Translations under genes and position numbers: made by a program | The notes under the pieces: model-generated | Databases searched by the model: none | Seen by the model: the letters and a program-made list of their open reading frames with translations, nothing else | Told to the model about the DNA's origin: nothing | In this document: positions 54,548 to 64,000 of the stretch, piece after piece | Layout: each line of letters begins with the position of its first letter | Position numbering within the stretch: position 1 is the first letter of the stretch | From: Phytophthora hibernalis | Taxonomy: Eukaryota; Oomycota; Peronosporomycetes; Peronosporales; Peronosporaceae | Reading direction: 5' to 3' | NCBI GenBank assembly: GCA_012656075.1 | Contig: JAAKBF010000343.1 | Span: 434,001 to 498,000, forward strand | DNA length: 64,000 nucleotides

Positions 54548-55358
54548 TCACGCCACTGGAGCCCTCCGTGTGAAAACCTCGTGCTGCATCACCTGCTCGA
54601 TCGAGAGTCGCTTGTCCGGGTCGCACTGCAGCATCCCCTCCAGCAGCTGCATGGCGCTCTCATACACCAAGTGCGTCATGTGCCACACGTGCAGCAGCTC
54701 GCGCACACCCACCTTCCGGAAGGCGAGGAAGCGCGCGTCCTGCTCCGTGGCCAGCTGCACGAGCGGAGAGCCCGTGAGCAGGATGAACAGGACGACGCCC
54801 AGCGACCAGACGTCGGCCTTCTTGGGGTCGTAGGCCACGTCGGAAGCCACCACCTCCGGCGCCATGTAGTAGGCTTTGCCCACGCTTTCGACGCACAGAC
54901 GGTCGGCTCTCGTGGACAGTCCAAAGTCTGCGAGTTTGTACAGCCCCTAGAGAGTAGAATGTTCTCGAGACTCACGTCTCGATGGGCGACGTTCTGGCAG
55001 TGCAAGTGGCTCACAGCTGCAGCCACCTGTCTTATAACCTCCAGAGCGTCATTGCACTCGAGTCGGCGGTTCTCGCCGCGGTTCACGGCCTTGTACAGGT
55101 CGCCACCGGCGCAGAACTCGAGCACGAAGTAGAGCGTCTGGTCCTCAATGAAGTCGTCCAGGTACTGCACGAGGTGTGGGTGTGGCGGCTGCTGGCGTTG
55201 CAGGTGGGCGAAGGCCTTTTCCTGCCGCGGGTCGTCGGGTGCCTGGAGCTGTAGATGCGACTGCGACTTGTCCAGCAGGTTGAAGGCCTGCAGGAGCGAC
55301 ACGCGCTTGAGCACGACGCGTCTTGGTCGCTGCAGCTCATCAGTGCACAGGTAAATGC
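54548..55358 (-). pseudogene. Protein kinase, 5'-truncated copy in left arm
   Basis: Mirror copy of 56740-57611. The duplication edge at 55358 removes the first 61 coding bases, so the start codon and the beginning of the N-lobe (about 20 residues) are missing. The remaining sequence, including the G-run break in the ILLSRG/LYKLADFG region, matches the right copy. Without a new start it is unlikely to be expressed as a functional kinase. Confidence 0.8.
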
Positions 55359-56739
55359 GACTTAACGACCTGTTTATGATCTGAAACCTGGAGTGAGTTA
55401 AGGGCTCTTTTCAGACCGGTTTGGCTCTTGATTAAAAAACATGCTGTTGAGGTTCAACTGAGAACCCCAGATATCAGGAGCCAAATCACCACATAGAAGC
55501 AACAAGATCGTCATGAGTTTCTGGCATCACGACGCTCCCAGATGTCTGATCGCGAAGGACATGTACCTTTATCTTTCTTTTTGCCATCCCGGCCGATCCT
55601 TGACGCCGATGAGCCGCTCATCGAGCGAGCACGGACTGCAATGACGGTGTCTTGATGCGATCTCACCCAGCAGCAAGATGACGCATATATTCAGAACCCC
55701 TGCCATCCAACTGTGAATTACAGCGCGTCAACCAAACTTCTCTTACCAGCTGGTTCAAGCTGTTGGCTACGGGTCTGTAACAGACTCTGTTGGCTTAGCC
55801 AACTTGGCTACGAGCTGTAGACCCGATGAGAAAATTTAGAACACTAGTGCGATGGTGATTAGCGAGCACTTCACCGTCTGCTATACGAGCGCGCTGCTGT
55901 CGCCGCACTTGAATAGTGGTTGGATGGTGCCGCTTGATCGCTGTTGGCGGGGTGGTGTTGGTGTTGGTGCTGGTGCTGGTGCTGGCTGCATGTTCCTGTA
56001 GGCTTGTACATGTACATATATTTCGACTCATAATTTACACGTCGTAACCTGCAGATTTGCTCGCTTCAATTCGGGCGAGAAATATCTATCTATTTCAGTA
56101 AACTATTTCGTCTCAGCGTGTCCATGTATCCAGGACGGATCAATGACCAAAGAAGGATGAGACCGAAAAGATATTGCAGGTGTAACTTCAAGAAAAAGGG
56201 AAACATATTACTTCCGAGCAAATGGCGGATGGATCAGAGGTGGTTTTGCAAGCAAATGAAGTAAGCCAAGCAAATTTAACTGCTTTTCGAGGCTGTTATT
56301 CAAGCATCAGAGCAAGACATGTACATTTTGTTTAGAAACGTTTAGTAATGCAGTGTATGATGGAAGCTAAGTTTTGGGCTCAGATAATCCGTACCCGAAA
56401 AAAAGGAGGTGGAATTCAACGTCGGTGGGTCTGTCTGTGCGTGTGCCGGCTAGAATACTTGACAACCCGTACAGGGATTCAAAATGTCGTGAACTGTATT
56501 CAATTTCAAAACTACCTTCCAAATCTCCATACTAACTGCCAGTCTCATACATATCCAGCATTTTCTTCCATGCACCTACGTATCCTGCAGCCTTAGTCAC
56601 CTCACCAGCAGTTCAGCACATCCCACTATCGAATCTTTCGCAGTTGCAGCGATACAATGCACGGTGCATTGCACCAGACAAAACCGACTGCAACCGCTTC
56701 AGTTTGGAATTCACCTCCAGTAACGACGACCTTCACCTC
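55359..56739. other. Spacer of the inverted duplication
   Basis: 1.4 kb unique sequence between the arms, plus the kinase 5' flank. It contains a GGTGTTGGTGCTGGTGCTGG-type simple repeat at 55953-55990. No gene supported. Confidence 0.6.
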
Positions 56740-57611
56740 ATGACGCTTATCCACAACAGCTACCGAGTGGAGCTCGAGCTCGCACAGACCACGTACGGAG
56801 GCATTTACCTGTGCACTGATGAGCTGCAGCGACCAAGACGCGTCGTGCTCAAGCGCGTGTCGCTCCTGCAGGCCTTCAACCTGCTGGACAAGTCGCAGTC
56901 GCATCTACAGCTCCAGGCACCCGACGACCCGCGGCAGGAAAAGGCCTTCGCCCACCTGCAACGCCAGCAGCCGCCACACCCACACCTCGTGCAGTACCTG
57001 GACGACTTCATTGAGGACCAGACGCTCTACTTCGTGCTCGAGTTCTGCGCCGGTGGCGACCTGTACAAGGCCGTGAACCGCGGCGAGAACCGCCGACTCG
57101 AGTGCAATGACGCTCTGGAGGTTATAAGACAGGTGGCTGCAGCTGTGAGCCACTTGCACTGCCAGAACGTCGCCCATCGAGACGTGAGTCTCGAGAACAT
57201 TCTACTCTCTAGGGGCTGTACAAACTCGCAGACTTTGGACTGTCCACGAGAGCCGACCGTCTGTGCGTCGAAAGCGTGGGCAAAGCCTACTACATGGCGC
57301 CGGAGGTGGTGGCTTCCGACGTGGCCTACGACCCCAAGAAGGCCGACGTCTGGTCGCTGGGCGTCGTCCTGTTCATCCTGCTCACGGGCTCTCCGCTCGT
57401 GCAGCTGGCCACGGAGCAGGACGCGCGCTTCCTCGCCTTCCGGAAGGTGGGTGTGCGCGAGCTGCTGCACGTGTGGCACATGACGCACTTGGTGTATGAG
57501 AGCGCCATGCAGCTGCTGGAGGGGATGCTGCAGTGCGACCCGGACAAGCGACTCTCGATCGAGCAGGTGATGCAGCACGAGGTTTTCACACGGAGGGCTC
57601 CAGTGGCGTGA
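56740..57611 (+). CDS. Protein kinase with degenerate Gly loop (one single-base break)
   Basis: Compact Ser/Thr-type kinase starting at the ATG at 56740 (MTLIHNSYRVELELAQ). The nucleotide loop is AQTTYGG rather than GxGxxG. The ATP Lys is in RRVVLKRV. The hinge-like block is YFVLEFCAGGDLYKAV. The catalytic loop is AHRDVSLENILL (HRDVSLEN instead of HRDLKPEN). DFG is in KLADFGLS, MAPEVV and DVWSLGVVLFILLTG follow, and the domain closes with LLEGMLQCDPDKRLS. One base is lost in the G run after ILLSR (about 57213); with it the gene is 291 codons including the stop. HRDxSLEN kinases are common in oomycetes. The domain fills the whole protein, so there is no visible targeting or regulatory region. 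GC-rich. Confidence 0.85.
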
Positions 57612-58287
57612 AGCGGAGAAGGCAGGCGGACAAACAGGCAGGTATATATAAGGGTGAGATGAATAGTGGTCTACTGTAGTTCGAGAACGCTGTGGGTCGC
57701 TGGAGGCATCAAGATCTTTGAAGCTGACTCAGAGTCTAGTGGCTACGTTGCCGATCGTGCAGACAGGGCGCGTGTTCACACTGGCCTTGGCCTCCTGAAG
57801 AGGACGTGCACCAGACTCGCCTGCAAACTTCGAACGTCGCCGAGCTTGGCTTTGTGGAAGCTGGACATTCATGTGTGGGTGGTTTCCGTGGAAGTTGAGG
57901 TCATGCATAGAAGACGCTGATGGTGATCCATGAGCATCGCTGACCGCTTGATTGGCCGGTGACACGTAGCTGTATAATAGCTAGCTCGGTAGTTGAGGGG
58001 CATGTCAACGTCTTGGATTCACTTCGATGGTGGAAGATACATTAAATGAGTTATTGTACATTCGGTACGTAGTAAGCTCTTAGCATTGATATCATGTAAA
58101 ATACTATCCTTGTAGTACCGGTACAAACATTGAGTGTTGTAGACTTCTACTAAGTAGTAAATGAAAATAGTGTTACCGGTTTCGTAAAATTTAGTTCAAA
58201 TAAAATAGTTTCATTTAATGATATTTAGTGCTACTACGGTAGTTTCTCAAAATCATACAATATACGTACAAATATTGAATGATTTTT
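57612..58287. other. Spacer between kinase and RxLR candidate (right arm)
   Basis: Mirror of 53872-54547. No gene supported. Confidence 0.5.
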
Positions 58288-58908
58288 TTAAAATAGTAGT
58301 ACTGTATCCTCAATTGTACTGCCGAACTCTTTTCCTCGTCGAAGATAACATTTCGCGTCGCACATGTTACACTGCCGCTGCATTAGCTCGAGCTTTAGCA
58401 CCTTCAGCGATATCTTGTAAATTCCGTAGCGATAAGCGAAGGGCTTGAATTGGCTTCGACGAACCTCCAAGGGTTCATACTTTTTCACATGGTACCAGTC
58501 TGCAAACGTTTGGTAGAGGTATTTTTCGTCATTTTCCATCTTTTTGAACATTTTCTCGGCCTCCACCCTCTTCATTGCGGCTGCTTGTTGTTCTGCCTTC
58601 TTTACCGCTGCTCGGAGTTCCTTCTTCGATACAGTAGCTGCCTTTATTGCAGATGTTCCAAAGACATTCTGCTTCAGATTCTTTAGCCATCCGAAATTCA
58701 AGGCCCTCTCTTCTTCGTAGGCGTTTTCATTCACAGCAACCGCTTCGGACATACGCAGGAACCTTCGAGCGCCGGTGTCTGTTTTCTCGGTTTCAAAAAT
58801 CGGAGGCGTAAACACATTGTTGGACTCGGTTGAGGCGGTGGCGAACGTGATTTTATGATCCAAAAGCGCGATTGCAGCAATCAGCATTATGATGTTGCCC
58901 ACCCGCAT
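58288..58908 (-). CDS. RxLR-dEER secreted effector candidate, copy B
   Basis: Encodes a protein identical to that of 53251-53871, in the inverted arm. The upstream region is also duplicated, including about 880 bp of 5' flank with the MITE, so both copies should share promoter sequence. Confidence 0.88.
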   Translation of the reverse strand: MRVGNIIMLIAAIALLDHKITFATASTESNNVFTPPIFETEKTDTGARRFLRMSEAVAVNENAYEEERALNFGWLKNLKQNVFGTSAIKAATVSKKELRAAVKKAEQQAAAMKRVEAEKMFKKMENDEKYLYQTFADWYHVKKYEPLEVRRSQFKPFAYRYGIYKISLKVLKLELMQRQCNMCDAKCYLRRGKEFGSTIEDTVLLF

Positions 58909-59356
58909 ATTTTGTTAATAATTAAAGCTGTATCCCCGGATATTTTTCGATGGGCTGCCGATTGAGCGACTTGGAAACTCGAAAGCAAATTGCGGAATGT
59001 AGGCTATCAACAGAAACTACATGTAGCTCGATGTCCTTTATTGATTATGCGGTCTCTTCGAACACACTGTATGTTTCCGTTATTGAGCGAAATATTCGAC
59101 TCGTACATGTATTACGTGGTCATGTTGGCGGTAAAAGGTTCGCCGATCTCTTCTGTACGATTTTCCTTCCTTGCCCAAAGTGCTTTCCAAATTCAAGGAT
59201 GGCTACCGGTAGTAACATCAATTTGACTCAAATCATTAGTACTATACTATGCGGCGTCGCAAAAACTACTCCTACTTAATAATTAAAAATACTGAGTACG
59301 AAAACATATAATATTTAAAATAATATTCCTATATATTATACATCTACTGTATACTA

Positions 59357-59612
59357 CACCGTTCACTCTAATTAGTAGTGCTTCGAATTTAGTCATGCTT
59401 CTGTACTTTTTCGTGACACCACGGACGACAAAAATTTCCCGAAGAGTTCAAAGAGCACAAAGACAGTGGATTTGAGCAGATCTCGCCGAGGCTTTTTACT
59501 TTCAATAAAAATTTAATATTGTTGTCACAAGATCAATTCAAAAGTTCGACTTTCTCCGATAAAAATCGTACACCATAATTAGTCAGGGTCAGACTAATTA
59601 GAGTGAACGGTG
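59357..59612. mobile_element. MITE, CACCGTTC family, copy 3 (mirror of copy 2)
   Basis: The same element as 52547-52802 in the opposite arm, TA on both sides. It is a product of the duplication, not a separate insertion. Confidence 0.88.
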
Positions 59613-59790
59613 TACATCGAAGTATAAAGTAGCACAATCGGTGTGGGTCACACAACCTGCCGCCACATACACCTACCCTGTACTCTCGTTAATATTGGCT
59701 TTTGTAAGAAAACCTGTTATTCCTGCTGAAAGCGATAAACCTGATTTGACAGGAGAAGGGGTAACCATAAATCAGACCATCGCATCGTGC

Positions 59791-60429
59791 ATGCATGCGT
59801 AGCTTCGCTGTAATATATCCATGGGTCTGGGTCGGGGTCAGTCTGACCCGGCACCTTACCAGACCCGCAGAAGACCTGTTTAATAATCTACCATTTTGTC
59901 GAACGCTACAGCTTGGAGCACCCACTTGCCACGATTATCACGGCCTCGTTCAAACAGTCGACAGGATGGGGACAATTCTGACGGAAGTGGCGGTATCACA
60001 CCCTCAACGGTGTAGACGCTTCTCCCCGTGCTCCCGTCGACTCGCCCGCCGATAGGCTGCTCGCAAGTGACACAGATCCGCTCGAGCCGGACGACGCGCT
60101 CCACCATACATCGTCGCTCACGGTGCTCGAACTGGCCGTTCAAGTCCCGCTATTGACGGATCCGCCGGTCGGCCACCTACCGGTACCCGTTCGATCAACC
60201 CGCATGAATAATGAATATATGTACATGTATTTGATTGACAATCGTGATACTTATTAATAATGGTATCTGTTTTCCCTATTTATTATTAATACCCGTAATG
60301 CTATTCACGGAATCGCTGTATCAGTTAAAACTTGTTTCATTTAATATTATCCAGTCAAGTGCGTTTTGTTTCCCATTATCCTACTTGTCGGAAAGTGTAG
60401 GGAGTCGAAACGGTTGCGATACCGGTATG
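59791..60429. other. Right flank of the duplication, no gene seen
   Basis: It includes GTCTGGGTCGGGGTCAGTCTG-like GC-rich sequence near 59824, then AT-rich sequence with TACCGGTA and TACATGTA octamers. A short minus-strand frame crossing 59689-59925 has no recognised content. Confidence 0.4.
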
Positions 60430-61640
60430 GAAACACGACAAAGTTGAGGACTGGGCTAAGGGCAATGAACTTAAGATGAGTGAGGTTATTGAGAAAGCTG
60501 AAAGGGATGGGTACCCATTTTTTGTCCGTCGGGTATTCGAATGGTCTGTTCACGAGTCCAAGCGAGTCGTGGTTTCATACGATCAAGAAGGAACAGTCTT
60601 GCTCGACGTTAATAATGCCCGTGTGGACTCTCGAAGAACTCCAAACTGCCACCGAAGAAATCAGCCTTACCCTGACTGTACCAGTTGCTTACGGACCTAT
60701 GTCAAATCGGGCCGTCACTGCCACCGAGGAGCTTGACGACGTTCCTATGGTTGCTGAACAAATTGTGGATCGTTACAACACCTTCGGTGGCGTTGCTCGT
60801 GAATGTTTATCCACAACCGCGACTTTCGTTGAAGAGCAGCGACAGTCGATTGAAGACACCATTAAAAAATTCCAGCACATCATACCGATAGAGATCGTCC
60901 TCTATTGTGTGCTCGCCACTGCATCTGCCACTACGTGCCGAATCCAACGAACCCATTCAAGAAGTATTCCTTTTCGGAGACCACTTTATTTGTAAAGCGG
61001 CAGCTGGTGGAGCGTTTGAGTAGGCTGACTACCGACAAGTGGAAGGCAATCATCGACTGCATACACGGTTCTCCAGAGGCTGCTTCATTTCGCGGTACAT
61101 TGTTCGAGGTGGGTGCCCACGAAAAACTGAACTCGGGGAATAATTTTACAGCTCGAGAGCTTCGTGATGGTACGCGATCAGAGAAATTCAAGTGCCGAAA
61201 GACGAACCCAGCTAATAATCGTGAGCGCTACTGCTTCTTCAAGAACAATTTCTCCGGGTCGACATTGTCGAGTGGTCCCCGAGCGCTAAAATTTGGCGTC
61301 AATCGGCTCGTTCTATTACGACAATTCGTTTTTAATGTGTTCAGGCCGACTACAAGAAATCGATTGTTGCTGTTCCAGATCACGGTGGATCAGACTCACC
61401 CAGTAAGCGGAGAAGGTCAAGAACTCGTTTTGACGCAGCTGGGGCTATTAGAGGCAGTGAAAAAGAAACTTTGTCAAGTCGAATTAATCTTCGTGGTCCC
61501 GGTTGAGAACGCCGCAAGCTTTTCGCGCCAAGTTATTGAGCTGGAGATATCGAGCGATGAAGCCACCGTGAGGAAACTCCCCGATATTGGAAGTAAGACA
61601 TAAGCCTTGCTGAATAAGGTTGGGATTCACTCAATCGGTG
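60430..61640 (+). pseudogene. Crinkler/RHS-type (CR) effector fragment, NTPase-to-nuclease part
   Basis: Blocks in order: a YPFFVRRVF stretch, then MPVWTLEELQTATEEISL, FGGVARECLST, CHYVPNP, LFEVGAHEKL and a C-terminal LLFQITVDQTHPV, LLEAVKKKL, LIFVVPVENA. These match the region after the P-loop ATPase and the restriction-endonuclease-like end of Crinkler-RHS-type proteins. The N-terminal header and the P-loop are not found, and the reading switches frame near 60540 and 60890 and stops at 61603. Such proteins in pathogens are secreted or nuclear effectors that act on host cells. This copy is incomplete. The call rests on remembered block order and is moderate. Confidence 0.6.
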
Positions 61641-62215
61641 GCCTACGGAAGGGTTTGATGTTTGCCTCCGTGACGAAAACCGATGCAAAAACACTACTTA
61701 CAGAAAATATGTCGTTTGGCTTTCTCCGCACGGTTCTCTCTGCGCATGACGAGAAAAAGAAACACCCCTGGTTGAAGGAGACGATTCCGCAGTTCGTGTG
61801 GGGGCCGAACTGGACCCTCTCTACGTGATCCCGCCATGATGACTTAGCCGTGAAGAGCAGTCGACTATTCCCTTTTGAGTTTGAGATGCAATGGAAGAAG
61901 TCGAAAATGACGAAGACGGTGGAGGGTGATTCTTTGCCTGCTTGGTTTTCATGTTGGTGGAGGCGATAGTGCTTTTGATTTATTTTTCACTTCAGTTTGT
62001 TTTTAAACTAAGTTAAGAAATACTTCTGCTAGCGGTATGTTACATGTGACGAATGATTTGAGTCGGTAAAGCGCTACAGTCACGAAGACGAAGAATGATA
62101 GATGCGATGATGAAGCTTCCGACTTAAAAATCACTGTAGCGCTCAATTCGTTTACCATTTTCTTATGCCAATGCGGTTTTGGTGCGCAGAATTGCTACGT
62201 CGTGGGGCTTTTCTA
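61641..62215. other. Short frames, no gene assigned
   Basis: A plus-strand frame (61607-61828) continues as SIGGLRKGLMFASVTK and HPWLKETIPQFVWG. The first part may belong to the CR fragment; the second is unrecognised. An inverted pair GCGCTACAG / CTGTAGCGC (62071-62079 and 62133-62141) marks a small hairpin. Confidence 0.4.
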
Positions 62216-62639
62216 CTAGCGCATCACGCGTAAGCTGACATTGATTCCTTCGAGGTACGGTCGAAATGTAGGAATTATATGCGTAGGTCGCTGCGGATCC
62301 ACCACCTGCACGTGGACAACGTCCTCTCCAAGTGAAATGCCGACCCAAAGAGTTCCCTTTTGCCCAATATCGAGGACCCGCGCATCATTTTGAACAACGA
62401 AGTATCAACCCGACTCTGAACCATCGTACCCCGGGCATCATCGTCTGTCAACCACTGGCTTCCGCCGTCTTCGCCAAGAAGAACTGCATGTCGTCGGCTT
62501 CGACGACACACTTCAACTTGATTGGCCTCAGTTTCTTGATCGCCTTCTTCAACGCGGAAACTTTCTGTTTGCTGTCGATCTTCACCTCGAACGCACTCCA
62601 CTACACCATCGATGCACACCTTAATAAGAGCTTCCCCAT
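62216..62639 (-). pseudogene. Crinkler N-terminal domain (LFLAK/DWL region), frame-broken
   Basis: The ATG at 62639 starts a frame that stops after 12 codons. The following frames contain FEVKIDSKQKVSALKKAIKK, then DDMQFFLAKTAEASG, a variant of the LxLFLAK translocation motif. A WLTDDDA block (DWL-like), a Met/Ser-rich segment and a VVHVQVVDP end follow; HVLVVVP is the usual end of this domain. The stop is at 62216-62218. At least three frame changes separate the blocks. The motif order is diagnostic of Crinkler N-termini, which mark secreted oomycete effectors. No C-terminal effector domain follows on this strand. Confidence 0.7.
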
Positions 62640-62859
62640 CTTTGCTTTAGAGATTTTTCTTACCGGTAAACGGAGATTTTCTCGATCGCTTCTCGTGTTC
62701 AATACGATGGGCATGATTGACCGATTTCGGAACTGACCGCGAACGAGTATCTCGACAATGCGCTACATGATCTAGATGCTAATACTACGGCCTCCGAGAG
62801 CACGAGAACGCGCCAGGTCGAGAAAAATCGAACTCGTGCGTCAATTTGTGTCTTGTTTG

Positions 62860-63169
62860 GTCGGCGTGAATGTCTTACACTGCCGTGACCAATACGCATT
62901 TTAGAGCTGTAATCCTTGTCGCAACAACAAGTTTCTGCCATTGTAGACTTGGAAAGATGCCGACATCCAGAGAGGAAAACACGAGGGAGAACACGATCGG
63001 ATGCAGGAAGCTTTGAGACGGCGACTGAGAACGTTGGTGCGAATTCACCCAAAATCACTCCGAGAGCGGCGCCAGGGATGATCCAGAACGCCAAAGACGT
63101 CAGTATCGCCCAAGACATTGACTTCTTGGGCGGGGTCGCTTGTTCTACTTTCTGGTAGGTGTCTGCCAT
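62860..63169 (-). pseudogene. N-terminal fragment of a membrane transporter
   Basis: The ATG at 63169 gives MADTYQKVEQATPPKKS followed by a hydrophobic helix (WAILTSLAFWIIPGAALG) and GEFAPTFSVAVSKL. After a one-base shift near 63026 the next frame continues with a second helix (HPIVFSLVFSSLDVGIF). The pattern faintly resembles bile-acid/ACR3 or dicarboxylate symporters. Only about 100 residues remain before decay. Confidence 0.35.
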
Positions 63170-63446
63170 CGCAATTGCCCTTGACCAGCATACGTACACG
63201 GTCAGCTCTCATCTGCTAGCAGTGAACAAGCGTCTCAGTCATCAGCTCAAGCAGCAAAACAAGTTGGTGGCGCACCCGAAAGAAAAGAAGCACCACATGC
63301 TGCTGATCGATAGTTTACATGCTGAGGTGCAGATAGCGTTTGGTCGAGACATGGACATGTATTCCCTACTCACTGAGGCGATCCTATTCGCAAGAGCTCA
63401 GATGATGGTTCCTCATCGATAACTAAACACGAGCTTCGCCATACCC

Positions 63447-64000
63447 TTACGGACACTTCTTGTGAATGAGCGCGGCACCATGCTCCGCGTACTCGGCCTT
63501 GGACATCCACATCTCGTGAAAGGAACCTAGCGACGCTAAAATGGATCCCCCAGGAATGACCCAACGCGGCGCTCCTGCGCATGAGCCGCTACAACCTTCA
63601 CGCGCAAACTGCTCGAGAATCCACCACCTGCACCCGAGTTACCCGATGCCGTGAGGGGCAGCGGCGTGCCACTCAACGTGGTCACCACTTCGCGTTCAAT
63701 CCTCGTGGGCATATTTTCAAAACACGAGCTTCCTCCTGTCAGCACGATATTCTGGAACAACTCCTTGCGCAGTTCCGTCTCAGTCGTGAGTCCACCCGTC
63801 TCACAAATCAACTCGGGAAGTCGCATCCCCGGTCCATCACTCGCAGCACCACCCTCCTGACTCGACCTACTGGCAGTCTTGAAATAGTGCTCCGCCACGC
63901 TAAACCTCTCAGTACCCATCGAAATCACCGTCTTGTCCGGCAGTTCATAGTTAATCAGCGGCAACTGCGTGTTCTGAGCAGCATCAAACGGTCCGTCAGC
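63447..64000 (-). CDS. Actin-related protein, C-terminal part, cut by window edge
   Basis: Actin-fold blocks: LINYELPDKTVISMGTERF, AEHYFK, ELRKELFQNIVLTGGSSCF and RIEREV. After one frame change near 63560, GGSILASLGSFHEMWMSKAE and the end HGAALIHKKCP follow, with the stop at 63447-63449. The order matches the C-terminal third of actin, with KKCP in place of KCF at the end. Insertions (SRSSQEGGAASDG and SGNSGAGGGFS) and divergence exclude conventional actin. The ARP subclass (ARP1-like or a chromatin ARP) cannot be fixed from this part. The 5' end lies beyond the window. Confidence 0.85.

Larger units (their letters stand above)
52369..55358. repeat. Left arm of 2,990-bp inverted duplication
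   Basis: It is the reverse complement of 56801-59790; positions x and 112159-x correspond throughout with no length change. I found only two mismatches (53064/59095 and 53152/59007). It carries a MITE, an RxLR candidate and a 5'-truncated protein kinase. Confidence 0.97.
56801..59790. repeat. Right arm of 2,990-bp inverted duplication
   Basis: Partner of 52369-55358. Only this arm continues into the natural 5' end of the kinase, so the inner junction on this side is probably ancestral and the one at 55358 is the new breakpoint. Confidence 0.97.

Noticed and set aside
54581..55132. Long open frames antisense to the kinase in both palindrome arms (183 codons)
   Set aside because: GC-rich third positions open the antisense frame; the sense strand carries all kinase motifs.
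1..64000. tRNA or rRNA genes
   Set aside because: I saw no cloverleaf with matching A and B boxes and no rRNA sequence; a covariance-model scan would be needed to exclude them.

Overview
The window looks like chromosomal DNA of an oomycete, most likely Phytophthora or a close relative. The evidence is secreted RxLR-dEER candidates, a Crinkler N-terminal domain with an LFLAK-type motif, a Crinkler/RHS-type C-terminal fragment, a catalytically dead trypsin-like protein of the glucanase-inhibitor type, short (56-92 bp) GT-AG introns, and a dense mixture of Copia, piggyBac, Tc1/mariner, Harbinger, LINE and Mutator-like elements.

Layout. 1-4.3 kb: catalase (minus, cut by the window edge), an ankyrin-like remnant, and an MFS transporter with three introns. 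4.3-19.2 kb: a transposon block. It holds a Tc1/mariner element with 179-bp inverted repeats, a Copia retrotransposon on the minus strand with a TTAA-flanked piggyBac-type insertion inside its reverse transcriptase, a zinc-finger-like relic, a Myb-like relic, a Harbinger transposase relic and a LINE relic with a fold-back. 20.0-31.8 kb: a frame-broken RxLR relic, then five members (here P0-P4) of a multi-pass membrane protein family I cannot name. A coiled-coil membrane protein and histidinol dehydrogenase sit between the plus-strand and minus-strand members. 32.4-36.3 kb: a complete but decayed piggyBac element. 36.3-41.8 kb: repeats, a MULE-type element with a 9-bp target duplication, and a second RxLR relic. 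41.9-46.6 kb: a sixth family member (P5) and a MAPK-like kinase. 46.6-51.2 kb: gene-poor, with small palindromic elements. 51.2-59.8 kb: the glucanase-inhibitor-like gene and a nearly perfect 2 x 2,990-bp inverted duplication carrying an intact RxLR candidate and a protein kinase in each arm. 59.8-64 kb: broken Crinkler-type genes, a transporter fragment and the C-terminus of an actin-related protein.

Two points matter most. First, many otherwise good genes are interrupted by single-base losses, almost all inside short homopolymer runs. Restoring them returns whole codon counts in five genes (MFS transporter, MAPK, coiled-coil gene, P5, palindrome kinase), so many apparent pseudogenes here may be consensus errors. 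Second, the membrane-protein array is the strongest candidate for something undescribed. It has six paralogues with common signature motifs, a last intron that is present in some copies and absent in others at the same codon, and a housekeeping histidine gene inside the cluster.
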